Assembly: GCA_900557365.1 (NCBI GenBank) | Contig: UPXR01000001.1 | Coordinates: 186,001-250,000, forward strand | DNA length: 64,000 nt | Direction of reading: 5' to 3' | DNA from: an uncultured Dialister sp. | Lineage (GTDB): Bacteria; Bacillota_C; Negativicutes; Veillonellales; Dialisteraceae | Shown: one piece after another, positions 43,011 through 52,235 of the stretch | How the letters are laid out: every line of letters begins with the position of its first letter | Position numbering within the stretch: the stretch's first letter is position 1 | Notes under the pieces: generated by a model | The model's input: only the letters and a program-made list of their open reading frames with translations | What the model was told of the DNA's origin: nothing | The model's database searches: none | Made by a program: the position numbers and the translations under genes

Positions 43011-44242
43011 CAGTCGTCATACCCCATCACTTTCCGGACACCCTTCAGCTTTTCCAGGAAGTAGTCCACTTCTTCTTCGGTGTTGTAGAAATAGAAGCTG
43101 GCCCGGCAGGACGCATTCACCCCGAGATAGCGGTGCAGCGGCTCTGCACAGTGATGGCCCGTACGGATGCAGATCCCGTCCTCAGACAGAATCTGCGCTA
43201 CATCATGAGGATGCACGCCTTCCACTTCAAAGGAAATCAGCCCTTCCTTTTCCTCCGGGTCATCCGTACCGATTACATGAATAAAAGGCAGCTTCTTCAT
43301 GCCCAGAAGACACCGTGCGGCCAATTTCTTTTCCTGCTCCCGGATGGCATCAAATCCGATTCCTTCCAAATAGCGGATAGCCGCCACCAGACTGACCGCT
43401 CCTTCCACATACTGGGTTCCTGCTTCGAATTTGGCCGGCAGCTCTGCAAAATCCGTATGCTGCTCCTCTACTGTATCGATCATATCTCCGCCCAGAAGGA
43501 ACGGCTCCATTTCCTCCAGCAGCTTTTCTTTTCCGTACAGGACGCCGATGCCTCCCAGGGAACACATCTTATGTCCCGAGAAGGCAAAGAAATCGCAGTC
43601 CAGATCCTGCACATCCACTCTCTTATGGGGTGTGGACTGCGCGCCGTCCAGAACGACCACGGCACCGTGTGCATGTGCCCGCCGGATCAGCGGCTTCGGA
43701 TCGAAATCAAGACCGAGCACATTGGATACCTGCGCAAAAGCCAGGATTTTGACCCGGGGATCGTCAATCTTTGCCAGCTCCTCTTCCGGCCAGTGTCCCG
43801 TTTCCTTATCTACGTACATGTATTCCAGAGTGGCTCCGGTCTTTTCCGCTGCTCGCTGCCAGTTCACCAGATCCGAATGATGCTCGGAAATCGAAATCAG
43901 GATCACATCCCCCTTTTTAAGATGGGTTTCCCCATAGGAGCGGGAAATGATGTTCAGTGATTCCGTGGTATTTCTTGTATAAATGATTTCCCGTGCACTG
44001 GCTGCATGGATAAAGTCCTTCACCACTTCCTTCGACTGATCATAGACCTCGGAAGCGGAAATGGCGAACACATGAGCGCCTCTGTGGGGATTCCCGTTCT
44101 GCCGGTTCAGATAATCCATGACCGCATGCATTACGGGAAGCGGCCGCTGTGTCGTCGCCGCATTATCGAAATAAACAGCCTCCCGGCCGTTCACTTTTGT
44201 TGTCAGGATAGGAAAATCCTGTCTGATCCAATTGCTGTTCAT
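43010..44242 (-). CDS. sufS: Cysteine desulfurase SufS
   Basis: A 410-residue PLP enzyme of the group II desulfurases that removes sulphur from cysteine to make a persulfide. The PLP lysine lies in FSGHKMCSLGGIGVLYG and the catalytic Cys in IRTGHHCAEPLHRYLG. The N-terminus RQDFPILTTKVNGREAVYFDNAATTQ is typical. It overlaps sufD by 4 bases (ATGA) and sufU by one. It supplies sulphur to SufU in Firmicutes. Confidence 0.96.
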   Translation of the reverse strand: MNSNWIRQDFPILTTKVNGREAVYFDNAATTQRPLPVMHAVMDYLNRQNGNPHRGAHVFAISASEVYDQSKEVVKDFIHAASAREIIYTRNTTESLNIISRSYGETHLKKGDVILISISEHHSDLVNWQRAAEKTGATLEYMYVDKETGHWPEEELAKIDDPRVKILAFAQVSNVLGLDFDPKPLIRRAHAHGAVVVLDGAQSTPHKRVDVQDLDCDFFAFSGHKMCSLGGIGVLYGKEKLLEEMEPFLLGGDMIDTVEEQHTDFAELPAKFEAGTQYVEGAVSLVAAIRYLEGIGFDAIREQEKKLAARCLLGMKKLPFIHVIGTDDPEEKEGLISFEVEGVHPHDVAQILSEDGICIRTGHHCAEPLHRYLGVNASCRASFYFYNTEEEVDYFLEKLKGVRKVMGYDD

Positions 44243-45285
44243 TGATTCTCCTTTGCATCCAGCTTTCTGCCGATTTCCGCCAGAACCTCTTCCCGGATGG
44301 ATGCGTCCATCCGATCGACAACCGGACGAATCATGGATTCAATCATGATCCGGCGGGCTTCCTCCAGAGAAAAGCCGCGGCTCATGAGGAAGTACAGTGT
44401 ATTCGCATCCAGCTGACCGGAGCTGGATGCATGGTTTCCCTGCACATCGTCCTCCGTGCAGAGCAGAAGGGGCAGAGACACATTCTTCGTCTGCGGGGAA
44501 AGCTGGATGGCATAGTCGCCTTCATCCCCGACAGAACCGCCGCAGCCCCTGAGGAAATTCAGGGTGCCGCGGAAAATCTTTTTCGCTTTGCCGTCCAAAG
44601 CACCGTTTACATTGATATTTGCAGCAGTTTTCCGGCCTTCCTGATCAATGTGGCAGAACAGGTCCAGATGCTGGCTTCCGCCGGCCGCATAAACGATATT
44701 TTCCTCCATGGAGGACCGGTTTCCCGCCAAATGTCCGTAGCTGTGCACCGCAGCCGTTTCCCCGCCGAGTTCCGCCGCATAAAATTCCGCCTTTGCATTT
44801 TCGCCGCATTCCACATGGCGCTGGTCGTACACTGCCGTACCGGAAAGACCGCTGCTCAGCAGGGATGAGGAAAGTGCTGCATCCTTTGCCAGCTCATAAT
44901 ATACGGCCAGGACAGCCGTTCCCTTTTCCGCACCGCCGCGGATGCGCCACACCAGGGAAAGAGAGACTCCTTCCTCCAGCCGGAACAGGAATGCGCCCCG
45001 GAAGTCCGGATTGTCTGCATCTGTTTCCGCCGTCACGGAAAGACGGGCCTTCACCCCGGCAGGAATCACAACAGTATAGACAGCTCCCTTTTCCGCCGCC
45101 CGGACTGTTTCTTCCGAGCATCCCCGGAAGGCTTCCGGCAGCCGGCCGCCCGCTTCCACATAAGTCATGTCCGAAAAGACAGGCTGTTTTCCCGCCTTCG
45201 GTTCTTCAAAGGAAAGCGGCGTGTCATTGGTATGCAGGTACCGATATGTAAGAAGCGGCAGACGGTTGATTCTGATTTCTTCCAT
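44239..45285 (-). CDS. sufD: Fe-S scaffold subunit SufD
   Basis: A 348-residue SufB/SufD-family protein. The C-terminal core includes VQGNHASSSGQLDANTLYFLMSRGFSLEEARRIMIESMIRP, which is the family signature ending in a conserved arginine segment. Its N-terminal 200 residues are divergent, as usual for SufD. It forms the SufBC2D scaffold with SufB and SufC. The order sufC-B-D-S-U follows Firmicutes. It overlaps sufS by ATGA. Confidence 0.93.
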   Translation of the reverse strand: MEEIRINRLPLLTYRYLHTNDTPLSFEEPKAGKQPVFSDMTYVEAGGRLPEAFRGCSEETVRAAEKGAVYTVVIPAGVKARLSVTAETDADNPDFRGAFLFRLEEGVSLSLVWRIRGGAEKGTAVLAVYYELAKDAALSSSLLSSGLSGTAVYDQRHVECGENAKAEFYAAELGGETAAVHSYGHLAGNRSSMEENIVYAAGGSQHLDLFCHIDQEGRKTAANINVNGALDGKAKKIFRGTLNFLRGCGGSVGDEGDYAIQLSPQTKNVSLPLLLCTEDDVQGNHASSSGQLDANTLYFLMSRGFSLEEARRIMIESMIRPVVDRMDASIREEVLAEIGRKLDAKENQ

Positions 45286-45295
45286 TTGACCCTCC

Positions 45296-46705
45296 TTATC
45301 CTATAGCGCCTTCGAATTCCAGATCGATCAGGCGGTTCATTTCCACTGCATATTCCAGGGGCAGCGCATTGGAAATCGGTTCTGCAAAGCCCCGCACCAG
45401 CATGGCCTTGGCATCATTCTCGGTAAGCCCCCGGCTCATGAGGTAGTAAATATCTTCATCGGGAATCCGGCCGATTTTGGCTTCGTGTCCCAGATCGATG
45501 TCGTCATTTTCAATGATGATATCCGGAATCGTATCGGACCGGGATTCATTGTCCAGCATCAGCGATTCACAGCTGATCGAGCCTTTTGCACCGGCTGCCT
45601 TCGGTCCGATATATACCACCCCGCGGTATATGGCAGCGCCGCCCGACTTGGAGATGGATTTCGAGCTGATATGAATGGACGTATCCTTTCCCAGTGCTTC
45701 CACCTTGGAGCCCGTATCCAGGAACTGTCCCTTCCCCGCAAAGGTAATGCCGGTAAATTCGCAGGTGGACCGGTCGCCCTTCAGCACCGTATCCGGATAC
45801 AGGCAGGATGTATGGGAACCGAAGGAACCGGATACCCATACCATATGCGCATCATCCTCCACAAGAGCCTTCTTGGTGTTCAGATTGTACATATTCTTTG
45901 ACCAGTTTTCGATGGTGGAGTACCGGAGAGAAGCTCCCTTTTTCACAAAAAGCTCCACCGCCCCTGCATGCAGGTTGGCCACATTGTACCGCGGAGCCGA
46001 GCAGCCCTCAATAAAATGACAGGATGCTCCTTCCTCCACGATGATCAGCGTATGCTCAAACTGACCGGCTCCCGGCGCATTCAGGCGGAAATAGCTCTGA
46101 AGGGGCATCCGCACATGAACTCCCTTCGGCACATATACAAAGGAACCGCCGGACCAGACCGCATAGTGAAGCGCCGCAAATTTATGGTACGACGGCGTGA
46201 TGAGCTTTCCGAAATACTGCTGAATCAGTTCCGGGTATTTCTTCACCGCCGTTTCAAAATCCACATAAACGACGCCCTGCTCCTCCAGCTCCTTCTGGAT
46301 ATTGTGGTAAACCACCTCGGAGTCATACTGAGCCCCTACACCGGCCAGCGATTTTTTCTCTGCTTCCGGAATGCCCAGACGGTCGAAGGTATCACGGATA
46401 TTCTGCGGCAGATCCTCCCATTTCGCCTTCATGTCCGTTTTCGGACGGACATAGGTATCGATATTTGTCATATCCAGCTCGGAAATATCCGGTGCCCACG
46501 GCGGAATATCCAGTTTCTGATAAATTTTCAGTGCCTGCAGACGTTTCTGCAGCATCCATTCCGGTTCTTCCTTCTTCGCGGAAATTTCCCGGACAATCTC
46601 CTCCGTCAGGCCGGTATCTGCTTTATAGGAGTACTCCACCCGGTCCTTAACATCGTAGATGCTGCGGTTGATTTCCTCCACATGGCTTCTCTGCTTATCC
46701 CCCAT
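45296..46705 (-). CDS. sufB: Fe-S scaffold subunit SufB
   Basis: A 469-residue SufB that carries the nascent Fe-S cluster. Family blocks are EPEWMLQKRLQALKIYQKL, YDSEVVYHNIQKELEEQGVV, YVPKGVHVRMPLQSYFR and the C-terminal GHEAKIGRIPDEDIYYLMSRGL. EGCSAPRYNVANLH carries a conserved Cys. The start at 46705 has AGAGG seven bases before it; a GTG two codons earlier overlaps the ribosome site. Starts two bases past the sufC stop. Confidence 0.96.
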   Translation of the reverse strand: MGDKQRSHVEEINRSIYDVKDRVEYSYKADTGLTEEIVREISAKKEEPEWMLQKRLQALKIYQKLDIPPWAPDISELDMTNIDTYVRPKTDMKAKWEDLPQNIRDTFDRLGIPEAEKKSLAGVGAQYDSEVVYHNIQKELEEQGVVYVDFETAVKKYPELIQQYFGKLITPSYHKFAALHYAVWSGGSFVYVPKGVHVRMPLQSYFRLNAPGAGQFEHTLIIVEEGASCHFIEGCSAPRYNVANLHAGAVELFVKKGASLRYSTIENWSKNMYNLNTKKALVEDDAHMVWVSGSFGSHTSCLYPDTVLKGDRSTCEFTGITFAGKGQFLDTGSKVEALGKDTSIHISSKSISKSGGAAIYRGVVYIGPKAAGAKGSISCESLMLDNESRSDTIPDIIIENDDIDLGHEAKIGRIPDEDIYYLMSRGLTENDAKAMLVRGFAEPISNALPLEYAVEMNRLIDLEFEGAIG

Positions 46706-46707
46706 AG

Positions 46708-47451
46708 TCACACCTCTTTGCGGTAAGCATCAAATCCGTTTGTTTCAATTTCATCCACCAGCTCAGGTCCGCCTTCCCGGACAATCCGTCCGTCAATCAG
46801 CACATGAACGAATTCCGGCGTAATGAATTTCAGAATCTGATTCAGGTGGGTAATCAGAAGAATGGCATTGTTTTCATTGTGGTATTCGGATATATTCCGG
46901 GAAACCTGACGCACTGCATCCACATCCAGGCCGGAATCGGTTTCATCCAGCATAGCCAGCTTCGGTTCCAGAATCCGCATCTGCAGGATTTCGCTTTTCT
47001 TTCTTTCCCCGCCGGAGAATCCGTCATTGAGATAGCGGTCCGCATAGGAAATATCCATCCCCAAATCCTCCATGCGCGCCTTCATGAGACGCTTGAAAGG
47101 AAACAGACGCTGCTGCTTCCCGGAAATGGTCGTCTTTGCCGTACGGATGAAATTTTCCATGGTGATTCCCGCCACCGATATGGGATTCTGGAAAGAGAGG
47201 AAAATTCCCAGCTTAGCTCTTTTGTCCACGGAAAGCTCGGTAATGTCCTGTCCCTCAAAATAAATGCGGCCTTTTGTAATCGTATAGGCCGGATTGCCCA
47301 TAATCGCATGAAAAAGGGTGGACTTGCCGGCGCCGTTCACGCCCATGATGACATGCACTTCACCGGTATTCACGGTCAGATTGATTCCGTGAAGGAGTTC
47401 TTTATTTTCTACAGATACGTGGAGGTCTTCCACGCGAAGCAATTCACTCAT
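46708..47451 (-). CDS. sufC: Fe-S assembly ATPase SufC
   Basis: A 247-residue ABC-type ATPase that drives SufBD rearrangement during cluster assembly. Walker A GVNGAGKSTLF, signature FSGGERKKSEILQMR, Walker B LAMLDETDSGLD are present, the GLD end being typical of SufC. It is the first suf gene; its leader of about 190 bases carries hairpins. Confidence 0.96.
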   Translation of the reverse strand: MSELLRVEDLHVSVENKELLHGINLTVNTGEVHVIMGVNGAGKSTLFHAIMGNPAYTITKGRIYFEGQDITELSVDKRAKLGIFLSFQNPISVAGITMENFIRTAKTTISGKQQRLFPFKRLMKARMEDLGMDISYADRYLNDGFSGGERKKSEILQMRILEPKLAMLDETDSGLDVDAVRQVSRNISEYHNENNAILLITHLNQILKFITPEFVHVLIDGRIVREGGPELVDEIETNGFDAYRKEV

Positions 47452-47494
47452 AAGTCACCTCATATGTAACCCTGGTATAAAATCATAAATCTTT

Positions 47495-47556
47495 ATGCGC
47501 ATGCGTTCCTGCGGAGCGCATTTTATTCATAAAAGAGTCCCTGAAAAAATTCAGGG
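47495..47556 (-). promoter_or_regulatory. Two hairpins in the suf leader
   Basis: CCCTGAA (47539-47545) pairs with TTCAGGG (47550-47556), followed on the minus strand by TTTTAT, resembling a weak terminator. ATGCGC (47495-47500) pairs with GCGCAT (47516-47521). They lie between the promoter and sufC and may attenuate or tune the operon. Confidence 0.45.
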
Positions 47557-47647
47557 CATCATCCGGGCCGGCTGTTTTCTTCCTGTTTTGGGGAAAATCA
47601 GAAATTTCCGTCCGGCGGTTCTCTATATAAATAAAATTCTATGTGAC

Positions 47648-47676
47648 ATTATACCATGAATCATTGAATCGATAAA
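47648..47676 (-). promoter_or_regulatory. Promoter of the suf operon
   Basis: Minus strand TTTATC (47671-47676), 17-base spacer, TATAAT (47648-47653) preceded by TGG. The -35 is weak. The further gap 47677-47848 shows no gene. Confidence 0.55.
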
Positions 47677-47848
47677 CCTCTTACCCGGGGATTCCCTTTG
47701 ATTTTTAGAAATTTTTAACCGCTCTGCCCGTTTCGGGAGAAATTTTTCCGCTCCGTCAGAGTTCCTTTCAAAAATCCCGCTCCTGCAGCGCCGCATTTTC
47801 TAAAGCGGCGGCCTTTCGGAATACACGGTTCCCGTCGGAAGTCCGCAC

Positions 47849-47888
47849 AAAAAAACAGGGGAACGCCGCATGAGACGCTCCCCTGTTT
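47849..47888 (-). terminator. Terminator of the second amino-acid binding protein gene
   Basis: AAACAGGGGA (47853-47862) pairs with TCCCCTGTTT (47879-47888), T run on the minus strand. Confidence 0.88.
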
Positions 47889-47893
47889 CTGCC

Positions 47894-48703
47894 TTATTTT
47901 TTCGAATCGAAATTCACATCAGCAAACCATTTGTCGTAAATCTTGTCGTATTCCCCATTGCTCATGAGTTTGGTCAGTGCCTGATTGATGTCGCTCTGCA
48001 GCTGTACATTCTTCTTATTGAGCAGCATGACGAAACCGCCTGATCCTGCCAAGATGCCCGCAGGCTTCAGCTTTTCCTCTCCGCCGTGCTTCATGTAGTA
48101 GTAAGCAGCCGGCATATCGGTAATGAGAGCATCTGCTTCCTTATTTTCCACTGCCCGGAAGGTCGCATCATGATAATCATAAGCTTTGACCTCTGCGCCG
48201 TAGTCTCTTGCCGTCTGTTCGTAAACGGTTCCTTTTTCCACGGCAACAGTCTTTCCTGCCAGATCTGCCGGATCGTGAATGGTTTCATTATCCTTCGAGG
48301 CCAGGATCACTGCACTTTCCTTGCTGTAGTACATATTGCTGAAATTGACCCGATCCGCCCGATCTCTGGTCATATCAATAGCACTGACTGCGATATCCGC
48401 CTTATTTGCCTCTATGGCCGGAACCAGTTCATTAAAGGGAATGCTCGTATAGGTCACATCAGCCCCGATTTCCTTGGCTACCGCTTTGGTGATATCTGCA
48501 TCAAAACCGACAATATTTCCTGCTTCATCCTTGAAATAAAAAGGCGCATAGGTTGCGGTTCCTGCCACCCTCAGCGTCCGATGCGCAGATGAAGCCGGCG
48601 CCGGCGATGAAGCGGATTTTGCGGTGTCTCCGCCGCAGCCTGCCGCACCGAGAACAAGCGCAGCCAGACCGGCCGCTGCCAAACCAAACCTGATGACTTT
48701 CAT
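47894..48703 (-). CDS. Amino-acid ABC transporter substrate-binding lipoprotein
   Basis: A 269-residue binding protein of the SBP_bac_3 family with lipobox AAGC (Cys23). TLRVAGTATYAPFYFKDEAGNIVGFDADITKAVAKEIG and PFNELVPAIEANKADIAVSAIDMTRDRADRVNFS are the ligand-binding blocks. The Arg of MTRDRADR contacts the substrate carboxylate in this family. The start at 48703 has GGAGGG at good distance and begins with a signal peptide; upstream in-frame codons lack both. No permease or ATPase gene neighbours it. It follows a second binding protein gene of the same family, with a G/C hairpin between. Confidence 0.88.
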   Translation of the reverse strand: MKVIRFGLAAAGLAALVLGAAGCGGDTAKSASSPAPASSAHRTLRVAGTATYAPFYFKDEAGNIVGFDADITKAVAKEIGADVTYTSIPFNELVPAIEANKADIAVSAIDMTRDRADRVNFSNMYYSKESAVILASKDNETIHDPADLAGKTVAVEKGTVYEQTARDYGAEVKAYDYHDATFRAVENKEADALITDMPAAYYYMKHGGEEKLKPAGILAGSGGFVMLLNKKNVQLQSDINQALTKLMSNGEYDKIYDKWFADVNFDSKK

Positions 48704-48855
48704 AATCATCCCTCCCCGGAAATACTTTCCGAAAAATATCTGTTTCTTCTCCCTCATTATAAAAGGGCGCGCCTGCCTTGGCAAACACCGGAATGAGAAA
48801 TTTTCCCTGCCGCCGGAAAAGCTCTCTCCGCCCGGTCCCCCTCCGACTCTGCAGC

Positions 48856-48913
48856 AAAACGGCGCCGCCCGCCGGAAACGATGGGTATCGTCCTCCGCAG
48901 GCAGCGCCGCCTC
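48856..48913 (-). terminator. Possible terminator between the two binding protein genes
   Basis: On the minus strand CGGCGCTGCC pairs with GGCGGCGCCG (one G-U) across a long loop and is followed by TTTTG. Weaker than other terminators of the window. Confidence 0.5.
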
Positions 48914-48922
48914 ATTCATCCG

Positions 48923-49705
48923 TTATGCTTTTTTGCCGAACCACTTTTCGTAAATCTTATCATAAGTTCCGTTTTCATGGAGCTTATTCAGAGCAGAATT
49001 GACAGCTGTCTCCAGTTCCTTATTGTCCTTCTTCATAGCAATGGCCATCCCGACTGCATCCTTTACGGAACCGACCGTCTTCAGATCCTTATCAGCGCCC
49101 TGCTTCAGATAGTAGCGGCCTACCGGCTGATCGATGGCTACCGCATCCAGCGTACCTGCCTGCAGTTCCATGAATGCCTGGGAATTGGAATCCAGCTGCT
49201 TCACCTGTGCAGGATTCCATTTCTGGGCTTCCTTGACCTGTTCCGTTCCGACCTGCGCCCCTACATTTTTGCCGGCAAGATCGCTCCAGTCCTTAATGGT
49301 ATCATTATCCTTGCGGACAATCAGAATGAAGCCGTCATCGGTAAAATAGGGGTCTGAGAAGGTAACCTGCTTTGCTCTTTCCGGCGTTGCATTCATCCCG
49401 GAAATAACCAGATCGATCTGTCCGGACTGTACTGCAGGAATCAGCGCATCAAAGCCCATGCTCTTGAATTCCATTTTCGAGCCCATTTCCTTGCACAGGG
49501 CATCGGCCAGATCCAGATCGAACCCTACATATTTGTCATCCTGTGTAAATTCAAACGGCGGGAACGTTGTCTCCGCACCCACACGGATGACCTTCGGCAC
49601 GCCGTTTGCATTCGTTTCCGTCTTGCTGTCTCCGCAGCCGGCTGCAAAGAATACTGCTGCAGCAGAACCGATGGTCAAAGCAAATTTTACTTTTTTCCCT
49701 AACAT
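48923..49705 (-). CDS. Amino-acid ABC transporter substrate-binding lipoprotein (GlnH-like)
   Basis: A 260-residue lipoprotein with lipobox AAGC (Cys24). IRVGAETTFPPFEFTQDDKYVGFDLDLADALCKEMG and DLVISGMNATPERAKQVTFSDPYF match glutamine/polar amino-acid binding proteins closely. VGAQVGTEQVKEAQKW and ALNKLHENGTYDKIYEKWFG are standard. No permease or ATPase lies beside it, so it must serve a transporter encoded elsewhere. It has its own promoter upstream. Confidence 0.9.
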   Translation of the reverse strand: MLGKKVKFALTIGSAAAVFFAAGCGDSKTETNANGVPKVIRVGAETTFPPFEFTQDDKYVGFDLDLADALCKEMGSKMEFKSMGFDALIPAVQSGQIDLVISGMNATPERAKQVTFSDPYFTDDGFILIVRKDNDTIKDWSDLAGKNVGAQVGTEQVKEAQKWNPAQVKQLDSNSQAFMELQAGTLDAVAIDQPVGRYYLKQGADKDLKTVGSVKDAVGMAIAMKKDNKELETAVNSALNKLHENGTYDKIYEKWFGKKA

Positions 49706-49852
49706 GATCCTTCATCTCCGATTCTTAATGGGAAGAAAAGGAGGACAATTGAATGTTTATGCATTTTCTTTCGGATATACGGGGAAAAACTTCCCTCTGT
49801 CCCTGTTTTCTTCCTTAATTATGATTGAATAAAAATATATGATTTTTGTATT

Positions 49853-49881
49853 ATAGTACCAAAAGCCCATAAGACTGTCAA
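49853..49881 (-). promoter_or_regulatory. Promoter of the GlnH-like gene
   Basis: Minus strand TTGACA (49876-49881), 17-base spacer, TACTAT (49853-49858), about 150 bases before the ATG. The leader between them holds no gene I recognise. Confidence 0.65.
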
Positions 49882-49930
49882 ATCGCTGCATTTTCATTCC
49901 GCACTGCCCGTTTTTCTTTCCCGTCTTTCG

Positions 49931-49960
49931 TTGGCCTTTTTTCCGCGATTCTGCTATGAT
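49931..49960 (+). promoter_or_regulatory. Probable promoter of the dedA-glycosyltransferase operon
   Basis: TTGGCC (49931-49936), 18-base spacer, TATGAT (49955-49960). Transcription would begin near 49967, which rules out use of an in-frame ATG at 49966 and supports the dedA start at 50053. Confidence 0.5.
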
Positions 49961-50052
49961 GAAGTATGTGTGTTATTCTTTCTTTATTACTGTATATCGT
50001 TGCTGTACCGGCTGTTCCCGTTTTTGACCCGCCGGTATCGGAGAGGAAAATC

Positions 50053-50640
50053 ATGGATATCATTATTGAATTTCTCACAGATTGGGGGTATCTGGCACTG
50101 TTCATCGCCATGGTGCTGGAAAACATGAATATCCCGCTTCCCAGCGAGGTCATTCTGGGCTTCGCCGGATTTCTTGTCTCCCAGAATATTTTTCAGTTCT
50201 GGCCCACGGTCCTCATAGGCACCGCCGCAGGTGTCGTCGGGTCGCTCGCCTCCTACTACATCGGCCTGAAGGGCGGGCGGAATCTGATCCTGCGCCACAC
50301 GGAAAAGGGCGGACTCGGAGCCAAAAAGCTCATTGCCGCCAAGGACTGGTTTGAAAATTACGGCGGCATTGCCGTCCTGACAGGCCGTCTCCTGCCGGGC
50401 ATCCGTACCTTCATTTCCCTTCCGGCAGGTATTGCACAGTTTCCCCTTTCCCAATTCCTGATCCTGACTCTTCTGGGAACGCTTCCCTGGACAATTTTTC
50501 TGGTCTATGTCGGAGCAGAGCTGGGCGAAAACTGGACGATGATCCTGGAGTATAAGATGGAAATTGCTGTCGGCGCTGTTCTCTTTTCCGCTCTCATTGC
50601 CGGTGTGTTCCTGATTTACAGAAAGGTCTCCCGGTCATGA
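50053..50640 (+). CDS. DedA family membrane protein
   Basis: A 195-residue DedA/SNARE-associated family protein of the inner membrane. Family blocks are MVLENMNIPLPSEVILGFAGF, the conserved FGRLLPGIRTF-like TGRLLPGIRTFISLPAGIAQFPLSQF, and a Gly-Thr-Leu-Pro segment before the last helices. DedA relatives act in envelope lipid carrier recycling (some translocate undecaprenyl phosphate), which fits the downstream glycosyltransferases. AGAGG lies six bases before ATG. It overlaps the next gene by ATGA. Confidence 0.88.
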   Translation: MDIIIEFLTDWGYLALFIAMVLENMNIPLPSEVILGFAGFLVSQNIFQFWPTVLIGTAAGVVGSLASYYIGLKGGRNLILRHTEKGGLGAKKLIAAKDWFENYGGIAVLTGRLLPGIRTFISLPAGIAQFPLSQFLILTLLGTLPWTIFLVYVGAELGENWTMILEYKMEIAVGAVLFSALIAGVFLIYRKVSRS

Positions 50641-52235
50641 AAAATTATCGTTCTGCCATCTGGCTTTTCCTGTTCTGCCTTTTTGCCTACGGGCTTTTTC
50701 TGAACAATATTCCCCTCCTTGATCCGGACGAACCGGTCTACGGAGAAACCGCCAAGGAAATGATTGCCTTTTCCGACTGGTTCTCTCCCCGGATCTACGG
50801 AGAATTCTGGTATGACAAGCCTCCCCTTTTTTATTGGGCTGAGGCTGTTTCCTTTTCTCTCTTCGGAGTCTCGGAGATTTCCGCCCGGCTTCCCTCTGTG
50901 CTTTTCGGTGCACTGACACCGGTTTATCTGTATCTGGCTTCCCGAAAACTCATCGGAGACAGAGCTGCTTTGATCGGTTCTGTCATCTGTGCCTCCTCGC
51001 TGGAGGTCATCGTACTGGCCCGCAGCGCCGTCACGGATACACTTCTTACCTTCACCCTTACGGCTGCACTTCTGTCTTTCCTGCGCAGGGATTATTTCCT
51101 TGCTTACATCTCCTGCGGACTGGCACTCCTTGCAAAGGGCCCTATCGGCTTTGCCTTCCCCGCTCTGATTGTCGGACTGTGGATGCTCCTGACCGGGCAG
51201 TACCGTCTGAAAAACATTCTTTCCCTCAAATGGTACTGGGGAATTCCTCTGGCCTGTCTGGTCGGCCTTCCCTGGTATGTAGGCATGGGGCTTCTTCACG
51301 GAGATGATTTCCTCAATACCTTTCTGGGCTACCACAATGTGACCCGTTTCATCAGCCCTGAGCATGAAGGTCAAAATCACATTTACCTGTACCTGATCGT
51401 TCTGGCTGCGGGGTTCTTCCCGTGGGCCGGCACAATTCCCGGCATTCTTGCCCGCTGGAAAACCTGGCTTTCCGACCGGACACTCTGTTTCTTCTTCGTA
51501 TGGGCCCTCTTTATTTTCGTATTCTTCTCTCTGTCTTCCACCCAGCTCTTTTCCTACATTCTCCCCATGTATCCGCCGCTTTCCCTCCTGGCCGGAAAAT
51601 ATCTGGCGGAAGAGGAAGAAAAAGGAAAAGCCTCCCGGCTCCTCCTCGGAAGCCATCTTTTCTTCGGCCTTCTTGTTGCTGCCGCACTGGCTGCCGCACC
51701 GATCATCCCGCCGCAGGGAAAAGCGGTGCCCTATCTTCTCGGCGCCGCCGTTCTCTGTCTTGTCCTTTTCGGGGCATACAGCCTGAAAAAAGGCTTATTT
51801 TCCCGGTTCCTCCGGATTCAGCCGGGACTGATTCTGGCCGTTGTCATGGCTGTATGGACACTCTTTGCCGTCCCCGTCTCGGATTCCTTTGCCTCCCGGG
51901 ACATTCTCCGGCAGGTCAAACAAGATACAGCAGGATCGGAAATTCCTCTCTATATTGATACCTTCTACCGCCCCTCCGCCGCTTTTTATGAGAACCTGTA
52001 CGGAAAGCCTCTTCCCGAATTCGACAAAAAGAAGCTGAAGACAATCGAAGAGCAGGAAAAAGAAGGTATTTTCCTGCCCGGCAAGGATGATGCACTCGTC
52101 CTTCCGGACAAGGCATATGTCCTGGTCGGGAAAAAAGTATATGACAGAGAATGGCCGGAAGAACAAAAGAAAGATATGACCCTGCTCCGCAGCCAGGGAT
52201 CAGCCTATTTCTTCCTGAAAGGAGCCTCCCATTGA
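50637..52235 (+). CDS. ArnT-like lipid-linked sugar glycosyltransferase (GT83/PMT family)
   Basis: A 532-residue polytopic glycosyltransferase (about 11-12 helices). The catalytic loop IPLLDPDEPVYGETAKEM holds the acidic DPDE found in ArnT and related dolichyl/undecaprenyl-phosphate transferases. HGDDFLNTFLGYHNVTRFISPEHEG is the second conserved loop. The enzyme should move a sugar from undecaprenyl phosphate to lipid A or another envelope acceptor. It overlaps dedA by ATGA and the next GT gene by TTGA, so translation is coupled. The sugar is unknown; L-Ara4N is not implied, because no arn synthesis genes are seen. Confidence 0.85.
   Translation: MKNYRSAIWLFLFCLFAYGLFLNNIPLLDPDEPVYGETAKEMIAFSDWFSPRIYGEFWYDKPPLFYWAEAVSFSLFGVSEISARLPSVLFGALTPVYLYLASRKLIGDRAALIGSVICASSLEVIVLARSAVTDTLLTFTLTAALLSFLRRDYFLAYISCGLALLAKGPIGFAFPALIVGLWMLLTGQYRLKNILSLKWYWGIPLACLVGLPWYVGMGLLHGDDFLNTFLGYHNVTRFISPEHEGQNHIYLYLIVLAAGFFPWAGTIPGILARWKTWLSDRTLCFFFVWALFIFVFFSLSSTQLFSYILPMYPPLSLLAGKYLAEEEEKGKASRLLLGSHLFFGLLVAAALAAAPIIPPQGKAVPYLLGAAVLCLVLFGAYSLKKGLFSRFLRIQPGLILAVVMAVWTLFAVPVSDSFASRDILRQVKQDTAGSEIPLYIDTFYRPSAAFYENLYGKPLPEFDKKKLKTIEEQEKEGIFLPGKDDALVLPDKAYVLVGKKVYDREWPEEQKKDMTLLRSQGSAYFFLKGASH

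Noticed and set aside
47754..47848. G/C-rich stem-like segments considered as a small RNA gene
   Set aside because: Only short pairings, no promoter or separate terminator could be assigned; the clear terminator at 47849-47888 serves the neighbouring gene.
49966..50052. N-terminal extension of DedA with a hydrophobic stretch
   Set aside because: The likely promoter places the transcription start at about 49967, and the downstream ATG at 50053 has a good ribosome site and the family N-terminus.
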